From contig CM035361.1 in NCBI GenBank assembly GCA_020137815.1, forward strand, positions 673,524 to 737,523: DNA of 64,000 bases, given 5' to 3'. The position numbers and the translations under genes are program-made. Origin of the DNA: Hormiphora californensis. Its lineage: Eukaryota; Ctenophora; Tentaculata; Cydippida; Pleurobrachiidae. Each line of letters opens with the position of its first letter. Position 1 is the first letter of the stretch. The notes beneath the pieces were generated by a model. That model was given only the letters and a program-made list of their open reading frames with translations, had not been told where the DNA came from and ran no database searches. Of the stretch, positions 1 through 41,250 are shown one piece after another.

Positions 1-1345
1 TTAAATACAGAGATTCGCCTCAAATGGGATACTTGGTCAAATGGGATATTGGGCTCCAGGGATTACTGTGGGATGTGCGTGATTTTCTGACACAGGATGC
101 TGTTCTGATATAATCTTACACCATTCTTATAACGTTCAACAACTCATCTGAGAATTACAGTGCAAATAACACAGGGGTCCCCTTTGAAAAAAACGCAACT
201 AGAAAGTTCAATCGAGCTCAGCTCGCTTTCTTATCTTTGTTGTGACTTGTATGCTAGATTTGACCGATCAATAGGTTAGTTTAAAAAATTTTCATTCTAC
301 TCCTGCTATGAATTTAGTGATAAAAAACTATCTCATGACTTGATAACTTGATTTTACTTCATGCCTTGTTTTTGTTTAATGGGATGGTTTGCTGTTTGGC
401 CAAATGGGGTATCCCATTTGACCAAATTTTTGGTATCTCATTTGACCAAAAATTTACTTTTCTTTAATTAGATTCGTAATGGCAGCGATTTCACGTCTCA
501 AAAAACTCGGAAAACCACTAGACAAAGCTGGGACACTGTCAGTATGAGGAAGGCCATCAAAGCTGTCAAGACAGGGGAATGTGGGTACCTCATGGCCTCG
601 AAATTGTTCAACATGCCCAAGAGCACCCTCGAACGGAGAGTGAAAGGGAAGGATAAGTTTGCAGAGGGCGCCATGAAGATTCTGGGGAGCGGAACTACCA
701 TTTTGTCTGCAGATCTGGAACAGCAGTTGTGTGTTCGCACAGGATCCTGCTACTGGAGGCGCATTTATTTGGTTTGAAGATAACGGACATCCGTCCACTG
801 GCCTACGAGCTCGCAGAGCGACATAATATCAAGCACAAGTGAAAGTGGTTGACCTCGATGACGTCGTTCTAGTGTTGGGAAAACCAGCTGTGGCCCCCAA
901 GACTAGCAAGCGGTTGTCGTCTCAGCTTTCCAGCCGATTTACTAGCTAGTAGCTTCTAATGTCTGCCAGACTCTATGTATAGATACGAATCATAACGTAT
1001 CCCCTTGTATTTCTCTCTGACATCTCTAATGTCTGTTTATGATGATTAGCATCTGTCGTATAGTAGTGTAAAACTTCATTTAGGTCAAATGGGATACCAT
1101 TTTTTGGCCCAAATGGGATATCCCATATTACCAAAAAGTACTATCCCATTTTACCACATTTTATTTCGGCTGTAAAATTTGCACCCCAAATGGGATATCA
1201 CGATATTCACACATCAGAGCATATTGGGCACATAAAATCATATTGGGGATATATATTGGAGCAAAACAGCATCCTGGGTTGTTAATCAGAAGGGATGAGT
1301 GTAATAACGTATGAGGTGTAGTCAAAAATATAATGGTATCCCATT
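1..1345. repeat. Dispersed AAATGGGATA motifs
   Basis: The decamer AAATGGGATA, or its complement TATCCCATTT, recurs near 22, 38, 401-420, 1085, 1108-1125, 1142, 1187 and, in degenerate form, 1333. Some copies are fused head to head into near-palindromes such as AAATGGGATATCCCAT. The cluster brackets the transposase relic at 490-842, so it may be the decayed subterminal repeats of that element, but I could not define element ends or a target-site duplication (TSD). Confidence 0.5.
490..842 (+). pseudogene. Pogo/Tigger-type transposase N-terminal relic
   Basis: The reading frame contains a helix-turn-helix of the psq/CENP-B type. It starts around TRQSWDTVSMRKAIKAVKTG and runs through ASKLFNMPKSTLERRVKGK (about 514-651). 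After a short divergent stretch the frame is lost near 757. A second frame from 768 reads FGLKITDIRPLAYELAER, matching the segment that follows the HTH in pogo/Tigger and Jerky-like transposases, then meets a stop at 840-842. No DDE catalytic domain follows. It is therefore a truncated, frameshifted DNA-transposon relic. A domesticated gene is unlikely because the frame is broken and no start or partner exons were found. Confidence 0.7.
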
Positions 1346-1514
1346 ATACGCTAATCTCCCCTACCTGCATGCACAGCTGCAGAAGTCATCGTGGGGTAGG
1401 TACCTGGTACACGCCCAATATGGTCTCACTGCACTTCTGAGTTGGGAGTGACCTAAACAGTGCAGTAGTTCCCCGATTTAGTGATTTTCTCATCGAAATC
1501 CATTTTAGCTTTCT

Positions 1515-1685
1515 TGATTTTTCCTCTGTCCCTCCGTCTGTCTCTTTCTCTCTTTCTCTCTCTGTCTCCCTCCCTAAATCTCTGTACCCGGTATATCTTT
1601 GTCTCTCCCTCTCTCTCATTCTCTCTACTCTCTCTAGCTCTCTCTCTCTCTCTCTCTCCATCTCTCTCTACTCTCTCAGTCTTCC
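1515..1685. repeat. CT-rich low-complexity tract
   Basis: Pyrimidine-rich sequence dominated by CT dinucleotides with scattered interruptions. Open frames across it, on either strand, encode only Ser/Leu or Arg/Glu alternation and are artefacts of composition. Confidence 0.85.
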
Positions 1686-1884
1686 AACTCTGCATAATTT
1701 ATGAAACATTCCATCGTTGGCATGTTATAGTCCCCCGAACTCGAGAGAACTAGGGATCGAGAGAACTAGGGATCGTGTCAGTTTTGCAGAGAAATATGAG
1801 CTGCTGCAGAGTTGCCGCTCTTGTGCCGCTGCATTCGTTGTGATGATTGTGATATCTTTCGGAATTCCATCGATCTTTAGGAAT

Positions 1885-1990
1885 AAAGCCGGGTTGCGAT
1901 TTATCGGGATGCTCGGGCCGGACACAGGATCGGGGTTCGGTATACCGGGCAAAATCCGGGTTATCCGAGCATCCCGGTAAATCGAGGTCC
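1885..1990. mobile_element. Pogo-type TIR fragment
   Basis: An inverted repeat pairs GATTTATCGGGATGCTCGG (about 1898) with CCGAGCATCCCGGTAAATC (about 1960). The right side continues into GAGGTCCGACTG, whose complement CAGTCGGACCTCGATTTACC is the pogo/Tigger-like terminus also seen at 59220. The left terminus is degraded and no clean TA duplication is visible. Confidence 0.5.
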
Positions 1991-1994
1991 GACT

Positions 1995-3010
1995 GCAGCT
2001 GTAGCTACCTTATCCTTTGTTCGATCTCGAACTGGATCGAAGGGGGCGGAGTCCGTTGGAAACTTTTTAACATTACCACATCATTCTTCTTCTTCTTCTC
2101 TTTGGCACATAGTTGGTGGTCAACTGAAGGTCCGTGCAGAGAGGGACCTCTTGTTCATGTGTAGCCTTTTGCTCAGCCACCCCCTACATGCATGTGGCTC
2201 TGTTATATGGGGCATGCTGCTCGTGTGATACGTGGGAATATAGTTTTTAGAACTACGCTCGAATTGGTACTCATGTGTTTTTTCTGGTCACGGTTAAAAT
2301 TTACTCTTTGCAAATCGATGCTTCTTGATTTCCCAATTTAGGATTTGAATGGCACATCACCTTTAATACCGTAAATTTCGTACAAAACCCATTCCCCTAA
2401 ATGAGTCCGGTAGATCGTTACTCAACAACTTGTAGATCAAGGTTTGACTGTTGTACATGACTTATTGACTTCTCCCAGCTCTTCTTTTACATTCTCGTTT
2501 TCAATTCGGTTTATGTGTGTCGCGTGTGTGTGCTGTGGGAGTGTCTGTACCTAGATTCGATTCCCAAGATGGAGTGATTTTATTTGGAAAGAGTACATAA
2601 AGCTTCTATTTCTTCAATTTATATTTCTCTTCTCCTCTCACCCTCTTTTTTCACTCTCTCTCTCTTTTTCTCTATAGTTTCTCACATCATTTTTCTAAAA
2701 TGCCTGTCACTGTCTGCGAAGCTTCCACCATGATTTTTAGTCCACATTTGTGCTTCCTACGATCTACCTGTCCCGGGTCCCTAAAGGGAGACAGAGAGAG
2801 AGAGAGAGGGGGGGGGAGAGACACGATTTTTTTTCTCTCTCTCTCTCTCTCCTGTTTGGTCATAGAATTTCTTGTCCTTGACAGTTAGGTCATCAGCCAA
2901 TAAATCTCCAGCTCCTCATCAACCCTTGGTCCAGCTTGGTTTTAGAAAACCGGCGCCAAACTTCCTTTCCCCGCTTGACACAATTCCATGGTTGCTGCTG
3001 ACCCCTTTTT
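1995..3010. other. Intergenic, no gene seen
   Basis: Unique-looking AT-rich sequence with CT/GA microsatellites near 2655-2685 and 2790-2850. No open frame in it has protein-like composition, splice signals or recognisable motifs. Confidence 0.5.
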
Positions 3011-3013
3011 TAG

Positions 3014-3089
3014 CTGCGGCGCCAGACGTCTGCATACCCCGATTTGATTCTCGACAGTGCGCTCAGATGGGGTCTGCGGCGACAGACAG
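3014..3089. mobile_element. Short GC-rich palindromic element, copy 1
   Basis: Carries the 21-nt core (GACAGTGCGC followed by TCAGATGGGGT) shared with copies at 32864, 54155 and 54895, bounded by GGCGCCAGAC-like and GACAGACAG ends. Target duplication is not recognisable here, so this copy is older or rearranged. A GGCGCC motif at about 2952 may be part of the same decayed copy. Confidence 0.5.
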
Positions 3090-3158
3090 TGTTAATTTAG
3101 CTGCTTTCAACTAGCCACTGCTGCACTTGTTGAGTAACAATGCTGCACTAGGTTTCAC

Positions 3159-3236
3159 AGTCAAACCTCGTTTTACCGGGCTCCTCAATGGATAAATACA
3201 CGGTAAATCAAAAGTCCGGTAAATCGAGTTCTCGCT
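3159..3236. mobile_element. Tiny pogo-type inverted-repeat element
   Basis: Begins CAGTCAAACCTCGTTTTACC and ends with the approximate inverse GGTAAATCGAGTTCTCGCTG, so the pogo-like terminus frames only about 78 bp. No exact target duplication is visible. Confidence 0.45.
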
Positions 3237-3486
3237 GTTAGTTGATCTTTAACATCCGTGGTGTGGGTTTGATTTTATTCACCTCAAGTGGACACATGAT
3301 CTGTATTTGTGTGGTTACCATTTTACTTCCCAATCATTTATAGTTTCTCGCTTACACTCCATGATCTCATAATGCGGTATATGCAACTTTGTTATATGTT
3401 TTGTTTACCCGCTCGACAGTCTTGTGACCACAGCTCTTTGGAGACTGGAGAGAGGGTCATTGTCCATCAATGGCATTATTGTAGAG

Positions 3487-3595
3487 CAGGAACCGACCGA
3501 ATCAGGAAATACTGGTCCCTGATTGGCTGATAACCAGTCACGTGACCTAAATAAAGAGTTCTGATTGGTTGTTTACTTGTTTCGGTCGGTTCCTA
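3487..3595. mobile_element. 109-bp hAT-type MITE, copy 1
   Basis: Starts CAGGAACCGACCGAA and ends TTCGGTCGGTTCCTA; the last base differs from the G expected. It is flanked by an exact 8-bp duplication TTGTAGAG (3479-3486 and 3596-3603). CAGG termini with an 8-bp TSD are the hallmark of hAT elements. The interior contains CACGTG and ATTGG (CCAAT) motifs and no coding capacity. Confidence 0.85.
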
Positions 3596-4456
3596 TTGTA
3601 GAGAAACACACGAAGTAAAGGGTTTGTGACCCACCTTTATCGGTTGCCCGAGAGTGGAAAACAAAGTGAAACAAATCAGTTAGCCTTGTAGCCTAAATTT
3701 ATCCTGCAGGCTCCTGTCAACATTAGATATCCCTAATAATTATTTGCTGCTGCAAGTGCTGCAGAACCTGTCAGGCCAATGATCTCACCACGCTGATTAG
3801 AATATCATGGTCAGGCCAATGTAATACAGGACCCACCCCCCTCTGTCACCTTGACCTGACCCCTTTCTCACCTTTCAAAGATTGTCCTGGCATGGACAGT
3901 GCGGGACCCCCCTCTGTCACCTTGAATTATTATTCAACTGATAAGAGCTGCTCTAGCTCAAATCACAGAGGACAGTGTCTCCCACTAGAATGTGGGGTGT
4001 GTTTGAACATCTCTGTACTTCCTTCCACTTTGCTGGGCCATGGGGGGAGGGCAGCTCCCGTAGAATGGGGGTATGTAGCAGTAATCCTGACTCAGGATTC
4101 ATTAGCTCCCTGAAACTCCTGTCTCTTTTATCCTAGACATAATAATTAGGGTGTAGAAAGTGCTGTGTCTGGACCACCCACGAACTGATTCGTAAATTCC
4201 ATTCAGTTATAGGTCACTGTCACTTCCGTCTGAATAACTAAAATGTCAGTTGCTGCGAGGAAAAAACAAAAGAGCATTCGACGCGTTAACTCCCGTTTGT
4301 TTACAGTTTCACTTTCTAGTTTCGTTCCGATATTTTGGCTGTATAAATATAACACACAGCTTGCTTGTCTTTACAACGGTTTTTACTGACCCAACACATA
4401 TGTTTGTGTGTCTGTGCATCACGTTGTTTAGGGTGATCATTAAGGGGTCTGAATTT

Positions 4457-4565
4457 CAGGAACCGACCGAATCAGGAAATACTGGTCGCTGATTGGCTGG
4501 TAACGAGTCACGTGACCTAAATAACGAGTTTTGATTGGTTGTTTACTTGTTTCGGTCGGTTCCTG
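4457..4565. mobile_element. 109-bp hAT-type MITE, copy 2
   Basis: Same family and orientation as the copy at 3487, ending GGTTCCTG. Flanks are CTGAATTT and CTGAATTG (7 of 8 match), an 8-bp TSD with one substitution. Confidence 0.85.
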
Positions 4566-4641
4566 CTGAATTGTATGGCAGATCAGCCCTTTCAATTACT
4601 AGTTGAATTAGTACCACGCCCAGCTCCGAGCTCTATAAAAA

Positions 4642-5178
4642 GGTGTGCGGACTCTAGTGCTACACTCTAAGTCTACAGTGGACTCTATATCTAAATTTAG
4701 ATTTAGATAAAGAGTCCAAATAAGTCTAAACTCTAGGAGGACTCTATCTCTAAAAAGTCTAAACAGGGCGGACTCTTTATCTAAAAAGTCTACAAAGAGC
4801 GGACTCTATATCTACATAAATCTAAATTAGACATAGAGTCCGCCATTCTCAGCGAACTCGAGATTTCGGCCGTTAGGCCGGAAACGAGAGTTTGCTGTAC
4901 CTCTATACTAATTGAGAAGTGTTAGGGCCATTATTTGGGTTCGAGGTTAGGGTTAGGGTTAGGGTTAGGGTTAGGTTTTGGGTTGGTTTAGGATTTTAGA
5001 CATAGAGTCCGGGTTGGGGGATTTGGCGCCAAAATGTACCAGGGGACTCTATGTCTAAAAAGTCTACACAGGGCGGACTCTATATCTAAAAAGTCTACAC
5101 TGGGCGGACTCTTTATCTAAACTTTTTTCAAAGTATAACTGTAGATAAAGAGTCCGCTTTTAGATATAGAGTCCCACC
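4642..5178. mobile_element. 9-bp-TSD MITE carrying TTAGGG tract, copy A
   Basis: A 537-bp non-coding element starting GGTGTGCGGACTCTAG and ending TATAGAGTCCCACC. It is flanked by an exact 9-bp duplication CTATAAAAA (4633-4641 and 5179-5187). Inside are many iterations of a GCGGACTCTATATCTAAAAAG-type motif in both orientations, a short hairpin around TTTCGGCCGTTAGGCCGGAAA, and a telomere-like TTAGGG tract. Nine-base TSDs are typical of Mutator-like elements; that superfamily call is inference. Copy B lies at 15375. Confidence 0.85.
4945..4977 (+). repeat. Interstitial TTAGGG tract
   Basis: About five tandem GTTAGGG/TTAGGG hexamers inside the transposon at 4642-5178. The same tract, with one point change, is in the second copy, so it belongs to the element and is not a chromosome-end remnant. 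Confidence 0.85.
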
Positions 5179-5394
5179 CTATAAAAAATGTTCTACCCAA
5201 ATGCATCCTAATATTCCTAACCAGCTGCATCTGTCTCTTAGCTCAAACCTATAACCCTGTCTACATCCAATACTCCCTAACTTGATTTGCACATGCATTG
5301 TACATGTGTTATAGTACGTGACGTAGTTTTGTGTATATCAGTGCACTTTTTGGGGCTATGTACAATTACATGTCTGATGTGCAGAGCTTTATAG

Positions 5395-5692
5395 GGGGAA
5401 ACAGTCGTGCCTGAATCTTTGGTTACGAAGTCACCCATTTACTCTGTACCCATTTACTCTGTACCCACAGGGGCGTCTCGCTCGCGGAGGGGTAATTTCA
5501 TTACCAACCTGAATCTCAGGTTCAGGTCACGGCTATTTACCCCTGAGACATGATATCCCAGGGGCTAGTGATGGCTATTCCCTGAGAAACCAGGGAAATT
5601 TTCAAGCAAAGAATAGCCATTACATCTCAGGTCTCAGGGGAAAAAAGTGACCTGATTACCTGAACCTGAGATTCAGGTACGACTGTTTCCCC
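5395..5692. mobile_element. 300-bp inverted-repeat element
   Basis: Ends GGGGAAACAGTCGTGCCTGA and TCAGGTACGACTGTTTCCCC are inverted. A second inner inverted pair, CCTGAATCTCAGGTTCAGGT and ACCTGAACCTGAGATTCAGG, lies within. No target duplication is evident, so the class is unknown. Confidence 0.6.
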
Positions 5693-5980
5693 AATGCCTT
5701 TTTGGATTAATTCGTAGCTGATATACTACATTAGTTCCAATTTCAATATTCCAAACCATGGTACTCGTTGGATACTGCGATTATTCCGTTACTCTTCTAA
5801 TGAAGATCTTCTATATCCACTTACGTTACTCAACAAATATCTACAACGATATATGCTAGGTAAAGAAGAAAGATATCTAGATATTTCGGCTACTGCATAG
5901 TCTGTTGATAGGTTACATATATCCTAATCCAGTCTGAGTTAGGGATGTGCCAGGAATTGAAGGGATGGATAGAGAGAGGG

Positions 5981-6008
5981 GAGTGAAAGAGAGAGAGTGA
6001 GAGAGAGA

Positions 6009-6091
<83 letters not shown>

Positions 6092-6136
6092 GGGGGAGTG
6101 AGAAAGAGGGGGAGTGAGAGAGAGAGAGAGAGAAAG
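5981..6136. repeat. GA/TC microsatellite
   Basis: Nearly uninterrupted GA dinucleotides. Open frames here are compositional. Confidence 0.95.
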
Positions 6137-6199
6137 GCATGCTAGGTATTGTAGCTGAGTTGGAAAGGGATCGCTTTTAGGTTTTCTAACGCTTGACAA

Positions 6200-7530
6200 G
6201 AAAGCCTTGCCGATTTTAAATTGAATAATATTATGTGTATATGAAGGCCGGGGAGACCATTTTTTTAAAACTCTCCATTTTGCTGAAAACAGGATTCAAT
6301 GCTAGTCGTGCTATTCTCTCACAAAAGACTGCCCTCTCCGGTCCGAAGCTTTCGAGACATTACAGTTATGTTGATGTAGTATGACAAATTACTTGATAAT
6401 CGTCACAGCTTGTCTACTGTCTATTTCTCTTTTGATATCACCAATTTGAAAGTGAACCACCTTTTTTGAACTCAGTTTCTTATAAAATTGCAATGGCTGA
6501 CGATTATCCCTCCACTGATCCCCTGTATTGTTTGATTTACTAAATCTCTTATTTACATTCTTCTTCTACCGGGGCTCCCTGTAGCTTCCCCCCCCCCCCC
6601 CTCAGGCTAAAGTAATACGCTAACTGCAGAACTCAGACATGTAGCGATTTACTGACTTTGCTGCTTTGGTTCATCAAATCAAATCATTTTGAATTTATGT
6701 TGACACGGGTACAATATAATAAAGTTTAAACTTACAAACAAACAAATACCCTACAATACAGTTGAATTTGTTGATTCATTTGGTGTCCAATTAGCCTCTC
6801 TCCAGGCTCCACCCTCCAATGAATTTGAGCTCCACCCTAAAATGTAGACACTTTGCACACTCAAATTCCTATCATGCCATTATATAGGTTCTGCAGCAGC
6901 CGACATGATATGCCTTGAATTATAGTTCCATTTAATATTATTATCCGTTACACGTTCTCATTTTGTGGGTCCCCGTGAGCCTCTTTCCTTCATCTCTCTC
7001 CTTTATATATTTCTCACATTCTCTCCTTCCTCTCTCCTTCCTCTCTCTCTCTTTCCTTCCTCTCTACCGAGTCTCCTAACCTCTCGAAAGTTCCAATGGA
7101 TTCTTATAAAAATTATTTGCTGTCCCACGTGAATTATTACCACCTCCCCCTTGATCTCGTTTTTTGTATCTTCTCCAATTTCCCTAGAGCTCTCAGATCT
7201 ATTATAGATCTTTTATTATTCGTTGTTATCATAGGAACATATCTTGCTGCAATTTTATTGAATTGAAAGAAATATGTTGCCATAAAATATCCAATATATT
7301 CCAGATTTAATTTTCTGCTCAACATAATGTTCACTTTATAATATTATTACCCTACAATGTTCTGAATATTCGTATTCTTTAGAGGACTAGAACGTGCTGA
7401 AACATGGTGTAGAGCAAGATCCGACGAAAGGAGCAAGAGAGTTTATACCTCTCTCATAAAGAAGTCAGAAATAGTAGGAGCAGGGAAGCTGCAAAGAATC
7501 AGTTCCAGCCTTGTAGAACTAGAAAATAAA
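6200..7530. other. Upstream region of the giant gene
   Basis: No recognisable gene or transposon. It contains a poly-C run at about 6589, a CT-rich stretch at 6995-7075 and AT-rich sequence. An ATAAAG motif near 7456 lies at a plausible distance from the start codon at 7533 for a weak TATA-like element, but this is not distinctive. Confidence 0.4.
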
Positions 7531-7532
7531 GG

Positions 7533-36934
<29,402 letters not shown>

Positions 36935-37480
36935 TCGCTGTGGAGATATAGCAAATGGAGAATAGATCAACCCTGATATTATATTGACTGGATGATTATA
37001 GGGATCATTGGACATAATATTGACCTTTCACAGCATATTTGGCTTGACATATAATTGACCGATTACTTTAGCACTAGCAAATATTTTTATGTACTGACCG
37101 CAGGTGCCTAAAATTAATGTATTTCTAGACATTTACCGTTTATTTATATAAACTGTTATACTCTATAAATTCAGCGGGTTTATACTCATTGATGGATGGC
37201 CTAATCAAAATACTGACTTTTTATATAACTATAATTGGTCTATCTATCCCTTTACTTTGTACTTTGGTGCTACTCAAGAGAGACTGGGCCCTGAGAGGGA
37301 CAGAATATCCGATCAACCAATACTTACCTTGACTATTAATTGACACGACAAGAGTATATTTTGTACTCTTGGAATTTTTAAGGTGTTTTTTATAATTGAG
37401 AGGAGTGCTATTATACAAAATTAAACTCTCTCTCTCCACTCGCTCTCTCTCCTATTCCCCCTCTCTCTCTCTCTCTCTCT

Positions 37481-38578
37481 CTAGACTCTATCTCTTCCCT
37501 TCTATCTAAACTACTATCGAAAACTGGATCACGCGATCTAACTGGTAAAAAACGGACATAAAGAAATCAGATCTGAATAATTAATGAAATACATAAATAA
37601 ATAAATTAATAAATAAATAAATAAATAACTAAAAATCTGGTTAAATCTGTCATCTCTTCTTTAAATTAATAGTCGGTTTCAATCTATGAATAAATGACGC
37701 TTCAATAATTTTCCTGTATAACATTTTAGTCTCAGTTGCTAATATACTAAAGCTAAGATTCGGAGTGGTGTTTGGGTGGAAGGTACTGTAATGGAGTGCA
37801 GGGCTTTCTCTCTGTACGACTTCGCTGAGGAGAATTCGCACAGCGAAGATGCTCAGAGAGTCTTTCCTTGGCAGTCCTGCCCGTTTCTCCTACATACATT
37901 TCGCCACATAACACACACTCAATTTTATAAACAGGGGCAATAATTTGACAATGTCCGTCTGTAAGGATAGGGCAAATTTTACAGTTCGCTAGATGGCAAG
38001 TTGGTAGTCCATCTCTAGGTCTAGAGACCTAGATTTGTAGACTTAGATTATTAGATTTTGTTATTAGCCATTTTAGTTATTTAGTTATTTATTTAGTTAT
38101 TTAGTTATTTAGTTATTAGTACTTATTTTTTAGTCTTATATTAGTATTGCAGTGTGTGTACAGCTATGTGATTTGATTTTAACCAATTTTCCAAATTTTG
38201 TAGGCTGAGGAAGATGTTGTAACATCGAAACTGTTCGTTAATAAAAACACGCTTTTCATTTTGTCCGATTGATTGAAGCCGGAAGGAGATATCATCCCAA
38301 CAAACAATTAAAATCTTTACGTGCATGAAATAGTTCCTCATATCAAAATCAACTCGCTATGTAGCTATTAATCAATTATTTAAATTTAACACTATTTATA
38401 CTGCAGCAGACACGGTGTGTGAGAACAAGGGTGAATACTGTGAGGTCTGGGCGGAAAAGGGACACTGTGATAACCCATACGTAACACTGAACTGTGCTCT
38501 GGCCTGTAAACTGTGTGTACCCAACGAAATTAATGCAGGTATGGAAACTTTTTATGTGAACCCTTCCCCAACAAAAAG
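37481..38578 (+). repeat. Duplicated segment: Penelope-like remnant plus ShKT exon
   Basis: Nearly identical to 33832-34936. It includes part of the GIY-YIG remnant (frame broken by single-base deletions), the right arm with hammerhead-like core (about 38204-38240), host intron sequence and exon 20. Both breakpoints lie at CT-repeat tracts. Most differences from the first copy are 1-nt deletions. Confidence 0.9.
38410..38538 (+). pseudogene. Orphan duplicate of ShKT exon 20
   Basis: Same 129-nt coding sequence, acceptor CTGCAGCAG and donor GTATGG as exon 20. It lies 1.5 kb after the gene's stop codon with no later exon found, so it is probably not translated. Confidence 0.75.
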
Positions 38579-38894
38579 TCTCTCTCTCTCTCTCTCCCAT
38601 ATAATTTACCTCTATCTCTGTTTCTTTTCCTCCCCTCCCTCTCGTCTCTCTTTATCCCTCGTTCTCTTTCTTTCTTTCTCTCCATCCTCTTTTCTAAGCT
38701 GTCACACGAAATATGGTACATCCGCCTCTTGGCACTCCACCCCTCCATGCACACTTTAGACGCACTGTACTGTCACTACCAGTAAACTTCCAGTAAGGCA
38801 GGATTAGGGGAACTGTACTGTATCTACCAGTAAACATTCAGTGAGGCAGGAACTGTGTTCTACCAGTGAAGATTTGAATGTTGATGGTCGTATA

Positions 38895-40412
38895 CAAGGT
38901 GGCCCATAAATTATGATAGCGGGGGACGAGCCGTACCTCCGAAACGGTGATAGTTGTGCAAAAACAAACTACGGGAACATGCTGGAACAATTCCTGGACG
39001 ACTTTTTGCAAATTATGAAATTTTTATTCAAAAATTCATTTTTCATTCATGAACTTTCTACACGTTCATTAATGAATTAAGGACTCTAATTTACCGAGAG
39101 TTGGGCATTTTGTTTGGGTTGAATTTATCTTTCCAATGAGCACCATAAAATTCAAATTGAAGCACCAGGTCACATGGCAGTTGAGAAAATGCACATGAAT
39201 GATTTTGGCTCTTCCTGCGACTTTCAATCGGCTGTATCACGGCTACCTTTTGTTCAATCTTTTTAAAAATTTGGGAGAACATCGGATAAACAAAGATCTT
39301 TCCCCACAAGAAAAATCAAGGTCAAAACTCAAAGTTCATTTTTAAGTGTTGGTAGTTCATTCCACTCATTCAGGAACAAACATCCCTAAAGTGATGAAAA
39401 GTGATGTTTTTTGTTTGGCCGATACCCTGCAATGATAGAGAGGTGTAAAATACGTTTCCGGGCTAGTTAGTGAGTGTCCATGTGATCAAGATGATATCTG
39501 ACACCTTTTCTGAGCCATAATTAAGGGATTTTCTCAAATGCAAGCATGTGATTTGAGTTTTTGCGATTGGTATCGTGCAGCAATGTTGAGAGATCTCATA
39601 GCACCTCAAAAATTATGATTAGTTCAATGAAAAGAGTTGATTTATGATAGAAAAGATTAAAACAGACGTCAATATGAACTAAACGATAATTTTCGATCAT
39701 AAATCAACTCCTTTCATTGAACTAATCATAATTTTTGAGGTGCTATGAGATCTCTCAACATTGCTGCACGATACCAATCGTGAAAACTCAAATCACATGC
39801 TTGCATTTGAGAAAATCCCTTAATTATGGCTCAGAAAAGGTGTCAGATATCATCTTGATCACATGGACACTCATTAACTAGCCCGGAAACGTATTTTTAC
39901 ACCTCTCTATCATTGCAGGGTATCGGCCAAACAAAAAACATCACTTTTCATCACTTTAGGGATGTTTGTTCCTGAATGAGTGGAATGAACTACCAACACT
40001 TAAAAATGAACTTTGAGTTTTGACCTTGATTTTTCTTGTGAGGAAAGATCTTTGTTTATCCGATGTTCTCCTAAATTTTTAAAAAGATTGAACAAAAGGT
40101 AGCCGTGATACAGCCGATTGAAAGTCGCAGGAAGAGCCAAAATCATTCATGTGCATTTTCTCAACTGCCATGTGACCTGGTGCTTCAATTTGAATTTTAT
40201 GGTGCTCATTGGAAAGATAAATTCAACCCAAACAAAATGCCCAATGTAGAAAGTTCATGAATGAAAAATGAACTTTTGAATAAAAATTTCATAATTTGCA
40301 AAAAGTCGTCCAGGAATTGTTCCAGCATGTTCCCGTAGTTTGTTTTTGCACAACTATCACCGTTTCGGAGGCACGGCTCGTCCCCCGCTATCATAATTTA
40401 TGGGCCACCTTG
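38895..40412. mobile_element. 1.5-kb foldback element with TA duplication
   Basis: Starts CAAGGTGGCCCATAAATTAT and ends with the exact inverse, flanked by TA on both sides (38893-38894 and 40413-40414). The arms are about 700 bp and meet near 39660. The short CAAGGTGGCCCATAA terminus plus TA fits the Tc1/mariner/IS630 group. No transposase frame. Confidence 0.8.
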
Positions 40413-40414
40413 TA

Positions 40415-41100
40415 CATACTTGAAAGGAAATTGAAACTATCTACAATTTTTTGATGGTCGTATGCCCCCCCCCCTCCTATATAATGCATTATGAATAGTC
40501 CACTCTGTTCCTTGAAACTAATATATATGCGAAAAACAATTTTACTTTTTAAGGCCGGAATCCTCTCAACCACAGAATGCATTATTTATTGCGCAACAAC
40601 CGTATGGGCTGAAAAGTTTCAATATAGTTTTATGTACAAATGAACTTTCAAGAATTTATATACTGTCTTAGCGACGTGAAGCTAAAAGGTTTTATATTGC
40701 TTGTCAAACGATATATAATATGTTTCTTAATGCATCCATTTCTTTACGTCCATGTCTCTCTACTTTTCTTTAATCTTTACCTCTCTTCCCCATCTCTAGC
40801 TCTCTCCGTTTATCTCGAGATGAATCTGTTTCCCCCACCAAAGGACCGCACCCATATACCTCCTAAATAGTTTAGTGTTTCTATCGCTACCAACTCTAAA
40901 TAAAACGAGCTATTGCCTATTATGATTAACGAATACTAATAACTAAAACTTCAAAATATAGAATGCTCGGATCGGCAATTTCTAATAACAATAACAATAA
41001 CGGATATTGCAAAATAGTAGTTTCAATGAAATATACTATAGGTTATTGATGGAAGGGCGGAACAATAGGGGACACAGCTGGTGTCCATAGAAATACAGGC
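40415..41100. other. Intergenic, no gene seen
   Basis: AT-rich unique sequence with a poly-C run near 40465. No supported coding signal. Confidence 0.45.
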
Positions 41101-41117
41101 TGTTCAGGATTGTTCTA

Positions 41118-41181
<64 letters not shown>

Positions 41182-41250
41182 CCTCTCTCCCTCTCTCTCC
41201 CTCTCTTTCTCTTTCCCTCTCTCTCCTTCTCTATGCTCTTTTTCTTTCTC
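41118..41250. repeat. CT-rich microsatellite
   Basis: CT dinucleotides with TATCTCT interruptions. Confidence 0.9.

Noticed and set aside
4945-4977. True telomere or chromosome end
   Set aside because: Only about five TTAGGG units, located inside a transposon that is repeated at 15375 with the same tract.
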